A stretch of 64,000 nt of DNA, from assembly GCA_015698045.1 (NCBI GenBank), contig BLAL01000040.1:1776501-1840500 (forward strand), given 5' to 3'. Below the pieces are notes generated by a model, which saw nothing but the letters and a program-made list of their open reading frames with translations, did no database searches and was not told where the DNA came from. Position numbers and translations under genes: made by a program. Shown in pieces: positions 59,498-64,000 of the stretch (the first letter of the stretch is position 1; every line of letters begins with the position of its first letter). Source of the DNA: Rhizophagus clarus. Lineage: Eukaryota; Glomeromycota; Glomeromycetes; Glomerales; Glomeraceae.

Positions 59498-62400
59498 TCT
59501 TTGAACGGATATCTAGAATGAAAGAAAAAAATTTTTTTGAGAAAAAAAAGCAATTAGAATGAGGAAAAAAAAAAAAATCGAAACCTACTTTCGGTTACAT
59601 CTGTGTTACAAAATAAAAATAGAACTATCATGTGATCTAACATATTATGAATAGTTGAACGATAAAAAGTCAAATGTGCGATCTTTGAATAAGAACTAAA
59701 AAAAAAAAATGATAGAAAATTTTATTTAGAATGAAGATATAACGAGTATACCCGAAAATTTATATGTATCACGTTCAACTTTGAGAATTGAGACTATTAT
59801 AGTATATAATAATCAATTCATTGAATTATTTCTATGATATAACGTATTATTTTTGGAAAAAATGAAAATACTAAGTAAGAGCCTGAATAGCATGAAAAAT
59901 CGGACGATAATAGGATGTAAATCGATATCAGAGTCAATATCAATGCAAACTGCTTGTCGACTTTGGACTTTCGTGTATTCAGTCATTAAACAGTGTAGAT
60001 AGTAGATAGTGTAGTACGAAATATTATTAGTGGTTCATTTTATTAACCGCGACTTTGACATAAATCTACAAAATGATGTTCTTCAATATGTCAATTAATT
60101 AATTACAACAATAAATCATTTCAATTATTTTCATCATTTCTTCATTTGTTTCATACTCTGCCTATCATGGTTCATGAGTTTTCAACCTATAAAAAAATGA
60201 TTCTATATACTGACGAAAATAGCCCTGAACCGCGACTACACTTTGAAAGTATTTCTTTCGTTCGAGTATCAACGAGTATCATGATTTCATGATTTACAAT
60301 AACGCTCATACAATATAAATTTGATATCTTTATGATATCTTATCTTTTTTTTTCTCTACTGATAGATAATAAAAATTTGGGGTTATGTGATAATATCGAA
60401 TGAATAATGTCAATAAAAAAAAAAAAAAAATGATGAAATAATTATTTTTTTTTTTTTTTTTTTGCAAACTGACACCAAATCGGTAAGATAATCGAAAGGA
60501 AGAAGAGCATTGTTCGCGAATTTCTAAATATAAAATGTGTTGGCAATAACTTTGCATTGTCCTTTTTACTGCATTGCATGAACGTACATTTTATTAAAAG
60601 TTTTTTTTTTTTTTGTTCGGGATTTACCAGACGTTAAAAAAAAAACAAAATTTTTTTTTTTTTTTTTTTTTTTCGACAATGGATAAAAAACCATTGAGAA
60701 AATTAAAGATTTTAACTTAATAATTCCTTCGCATATTAGTAGTTTATTACGTATGTAAAAAATTTTACGGGAATATAACGTGTTTTATTTTATTTTGACA
60801 AATTGACAATGAAACAAACTTGTGTCACATTGTAGTTAGTATAAAGTATAACATAGTATAGCATAACAACGTGACAGTTTAATGACGTTCATATATTCAA
60901 AGAAAAAAAAAAATTCTCAAACTAATAGATTAACAAATTGCAGAAATTAAAATTACGTATTATTTTTCTTTTTCTTTTCTTTAAAATTCTTTAAGTTCCT
61001 AAAACTAAAATAATAACATTTAATTTAAAACGTAAACAAATCATAGAGAATAAATTTTTTTAACATGTGAATCAACACGCATAGGTAATTGCATCATTAT
61101 AATTTTTGCATTTTACAATCCTTAGTTGAATTATGCAGAATTATGTATGAGACGTTGTTTAATTAAATTACAGTATATTATATTACAAGGGAATGCATGG
61201 TTTAAAAAGGATTATATAAAGAAATAATACAAGAATAATACAAACCTTGCATTTTGTGACATGTTGTACAATTTCAATAAAAGATCTTTTTTCTTTCATT
61301 TTTTTATTATAATATTCTTATCGGTATTGGTGGTAAAAGAAAAAAAGGAATGAAAAGTTATTTTCGTTGTGTCATAATTTATCTGTACGATACATCATTT
61401 TTTTTTTTTTATTTTTTTTCCTGATACCAATTTGTTATTTTTTTTTTTTTTACGAGTAGAGTAATAGAAACAATGTGTTTCTATGTGACAATTGTTTTAC
61501 CGTCTGCAATGACTTGCATATCGTTAACGGCGTAAAATTGAGTTTGTTTTAGGTTAAATCGATTTGATTGTTGTACGATTATCATATTTAGTTAACACAA
61601 TTTGGATTTACATGTTACAATCACATTTATATTATTATTATATATACTTATATCACATTTACTAATAAATTATTACTTAATATTATTACTATATTATAAT
61701 TTACTTAATTTTTTAATTACTACATCATTTTTTTTTTTTTTAATTATTATATCTTATTCATCAATTATTACTCATAATACTTATATACATATTACTCATC
61801 CAAATATTATTTACGATCAAATTTTGATACAATTTTATTTATGTTTTTTTTTGTGAATCTATTTGATACAATTTTTCCCATAGGATGTACGTGATAATTG
61901 TTTCTTATCGTAATTCGTTAAATTATTGATTGTGTCAGATCATTCTTTAGTGTAACTTCCTTTCATAAAAAGTCACAAAGTGAAATTCAATTGAGTCACC
62001 AAATTAAAATTGAGTCATAAAATATAATATATACATACATATATAAATTATTTACATAAAAAATACGGATAAATATATCGAAAAAAAAATATATATATAT
62101 ATATATATATGTTGTATTCTTTTTTAAAAAAAATAAGTTTTTACGATTGTACAATTTTTTCCCCAACTTTTCAAATCCTTCCCCCCGAAAACATTTTTTT
62201 TTTTTTTTTTAACTATAAAAACTATTACAAAACTGTATTGACCCCATCTCATCCCTTAAAAAAAAAAAATTTTTTTTTTTTTTCTTACCGATACAGTATT
62301 ATTATCCGTTACTCTCGTACGAGAAACTATATAAAATAAACCACCTCGCACGGAGCAACAAAAAAAAAAAAATCCGAAAAATCAAAAAACTTTTTATTAT

Positions 62401-62511
62401 ATTTTACTATATATATATATATTTTTTTTTTTGTTGCTCTTTTTCCCTTCCGTTTCAACTACCCTTTTATTATTTCTATACCAAATTTTTATAAAATATC
62501 AAACATAAAAA
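59498..62511. other. Long A+T-rich divergent intergenic region
   Basis: Three kilobases without a supported gene between the PIG-H gene (minus) and the next plus-strand gene. Long homopolymers occur at about 60447-60464, 60654-60672, 61399-61410 and 62198-62211. The last 150 bases before 62512 contain an AT dinucleotide run and T-rich tract that may be the core promoter. Confidence 0.6.
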
Positions 62512-63775
62512 ATGCAGTCAACTTCAATACAAGATTTCCCGCCAAATTCCAAACGACGTCTTGAATTACAAAACCAACATAACTTGCAATACCAACAACA
62601 ACAACAACAACTTCAACAACAAATGCAAGAACCTCCATTTAAAAAACGAGTTACTGATAACTTTTTTTATAAAGTTGCAGAACTTGCTGCTTATACTTCC
62701 ACTATTGCCGTTAATGCTTTTAATACTATAAATACTATAACCGGAAGTCATTCAACGAAACCAAATTTTAATTTTAATAATTACGACGATGAAATCCTAC
62801 AATTCGACGACGATGATGAAAATGATTTCAATAAACTTGATAAAAAACATAAATCTTCTTGGAGCGAAAACGTTGAAGATGAAGAACCTCCACCACCTTA
62901 TGATAATTCTTGGTCTATTGTAAGTTCTTTTATATTATGTTTGTTAACTATTAAAATATTTGTGATATTTACTTCTTTATAATTATAATTTAAAGCCAAC
63001 GACAACATTATTTACAAAAACCGATACAATTAAAACCGATACAATTAAAACTGATACCGACACAACTACAAAAAATGAAATGTTGCCTGAAACTAAACCT
63101 TCACTTACAATCTCTACATTATCCTCATCACCTTCACAACAAGATACTCAACAACAAAATTTAACTTCGCAAAAAATTGCTACAACAACACAATCACCGA
63201 CAAATCCAACTTCACGACGACGCCAATTTCGTGTTCGTCGTGGTCGCCGATTGATACGTCGCAAATCATCATCTGTTGACATGACCAATAGCTTTAACAA
63301 CAATACATCTCAATCTAACAACGACAACACATCTCATTCTAACAACGATGACACACCTCAATCTGAAAATAATGTTGATGAAGAAGAAGATATTTTCCTT
63401 AAATTTAATTGTAAATTATCTGATATGATAGCCGAGGGTCAAGCTGCTCTAACTAGTACGGTTGAAGTTACAGAACTTGAAATGCTACTTGCAGAGGAAA
63501 AAGAACGTGAAGAACGAATTATGAAAGAATTCGGAATCAATAGACGAACTCGCACAAATAATTTTAGTGTTCCCAATTACAATAATTACAGTAACTACGG
63601 TAATTACAATAACTACAGTAATTACAGTAACTACAGTAATTACGGTAATTATAGTAATTACAATAATTACACTAATTTTAATAATTTTAATAATAACTAC
63701 AGTAATTACAATAATTACAGTAGTTACAGCAATCACAATAATCACAATAATTACGACGATTACTTAAATTTTTGA
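62512..63775 (+). CDS. Low-complexity protein with PPPPY motif and Asn/Tyr-rich tail, 395 aa
   Basis: Exons 62512-62919 and 62996-63775 join in frame (intron 76 bases). Order of segments: a Gln-rich run (about 22-38), a basic patch PFKKRVTDNFF, a short helical stretch (ELAAYTSTIAVNAFNTI), acidic ILQFDDDDENDF, then EDEEPPPPYDNSWS (about 122-135). After the intron come Thr/Ser-rich sequence, a dense Arg patch (SRRRQFRVRRGRRLIRRKSS), an acidic helix (VTELEMLLAEEKEREERIM) and a tail of about 68 residues made of NYSNY/NYNNY repeats. PPPPY is a typical ligand of WW domains such as those of Nedd4/Rsp5 ubiquitin ligases, and the Asn/Tyr tail is prion-like. No enzyme domain was found. I do not recognise an orthologue. 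Confidence 0.82.
63565..63765 (+). repeat. AATTACAGTAACTAC minisatellite encoding Asn/Tyr tail
   Basis: Short units of AATTACAGTAACTAC, AATTACAATAATTAC and AATTACGGTAATTAC build the C-terminus of the gene. Long open frames in the other strand and phase here are by-products of the repeat. Confidence 0.9.
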
Positions 63776-64000
63776 ATTTTTCTTGTTTAAAATTTCTTTT
63801 TAAATTTTTTTTTTTTCTTGCTTGTAAAATAATTTTGTACATCCATCCCTCACTCCCACAATACCTATATCAATGAAAAAGACTTTCCTTAAAAAACATT
63901 CCATCCTTTTATTACCCGATTTTTTTGCGTATATAGTATATACTGTATATATTTATATATATTATTATTATTAGAAGAAAAACTTTATATATAATCTTTC
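63776..64000. other. 3' flank
   Basis: T-rich 3' untranslated region, with a TATATATTTATATATATTATTATTATTAG-type tract near the end (about 63946-63975). No further gene begins. Confidence 0.5.

Noticed and set aside
61602-62339. Short frames rich in Leu, Ile, Tyr and Phe upstream of the last gene
   Set aside because: They follow from A+T-rich sequence and homopolymers and have no supporting features.
63485-63767. Long Ile/Val/Thr-rich open frames on both strands
   Set aside because: They are other-frame readings of the AATTACAGTAACTAC minisatellite that encodes the Asn/Tyr tail.
1-64000. tRNA and rRNA genes
   Set aside because: I looked for T-loop and box motifs on both strands and saw none that folded convincingly; a covariance-model scan would be decisive.

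Overview
The window looks like nuclear DNA of an arbuscular mycorrhizal fungus (Glomeromycotina, most likely Rhizophagus irregularis or a close relative). The reasons are extreme A+T richness with long poly-A and poly-T runs, protein-coding genes cut by short GT-AG introns of 64-94 bases, a 521-residue PHO84-class phosphate transporter of the type known from these fungi, decayed SAM-domain gene copies of a kind I associate with Rhizophagus, and a very high load of DNA transposons. This is recognition from sequence alone; no search was run.

The window has two compartments. Positions 1 to about 47,000 are repeat-rich and almost free of host genes. From left to right they hold: an intact Tigger/pogo transposon (251-2595) with terminal inverted repeats, TA duplication and a three-exon 533-residue transposase; small foldback elements; a divergent pair of intron-containing genes (4640-5835 minus, 6154-9292 plus) that I read as a Plavaka/CACTA-like Tnp2 element; a small SANT-domain gene with a proline-rich tail; a ribosomal protein L10 exon fragment; a foldback element carrying an RG-rich gene fragment; a tandem array of 41-base exon-like cassettes flanked by splice sites (18.5-19.5 kb); a 1.54-kb hAT-like element with an 8-bp target duplication (23110-24652); a 718-bp TIR element; a full-length LINE (25574-33896, minus strand) with 30-nt poly(A) and an 11-bp target duplication but many stop codons; a 5.0-kb TIR element (36144-41143) with dense subterminal repeats and a decayed gene; and two decayed gene-family copies at 41.4-44.5 kb.

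Positions 47,900 to 64,000 are gene-rich. They hold a phosphate:proton symporter (47948-49680 minus), a dynamin-family GTPase (51693-54216 minus), a PHO80/PCL-like cyclin (55973-57449 plus), the PIG-H/GPI15 subunit of the GPI-GlcNAc transferase (58679-59497 minus), and a low-complexity protein with a PPPPY motif and an Asn/Tyr-rich tail (62512-63775 plus). I rebuilt the exon structure of all five from splice signals and reading-frame continuity, and all five are open from start to stop. They do not form an operon-like unit. The transporter and the cyclin belong to families that meet in the yeast phosphate pathway, but co-regulation here is only a hypothesis.

Many of the most informative signals lie outside genes: paired target duplications that fix element ends, subterminal repeat arrays that may be transposase-binding sites, exon-like cassette arrays, and stop codons biased to TGA in the LINE, which suggests C-to-T decay.
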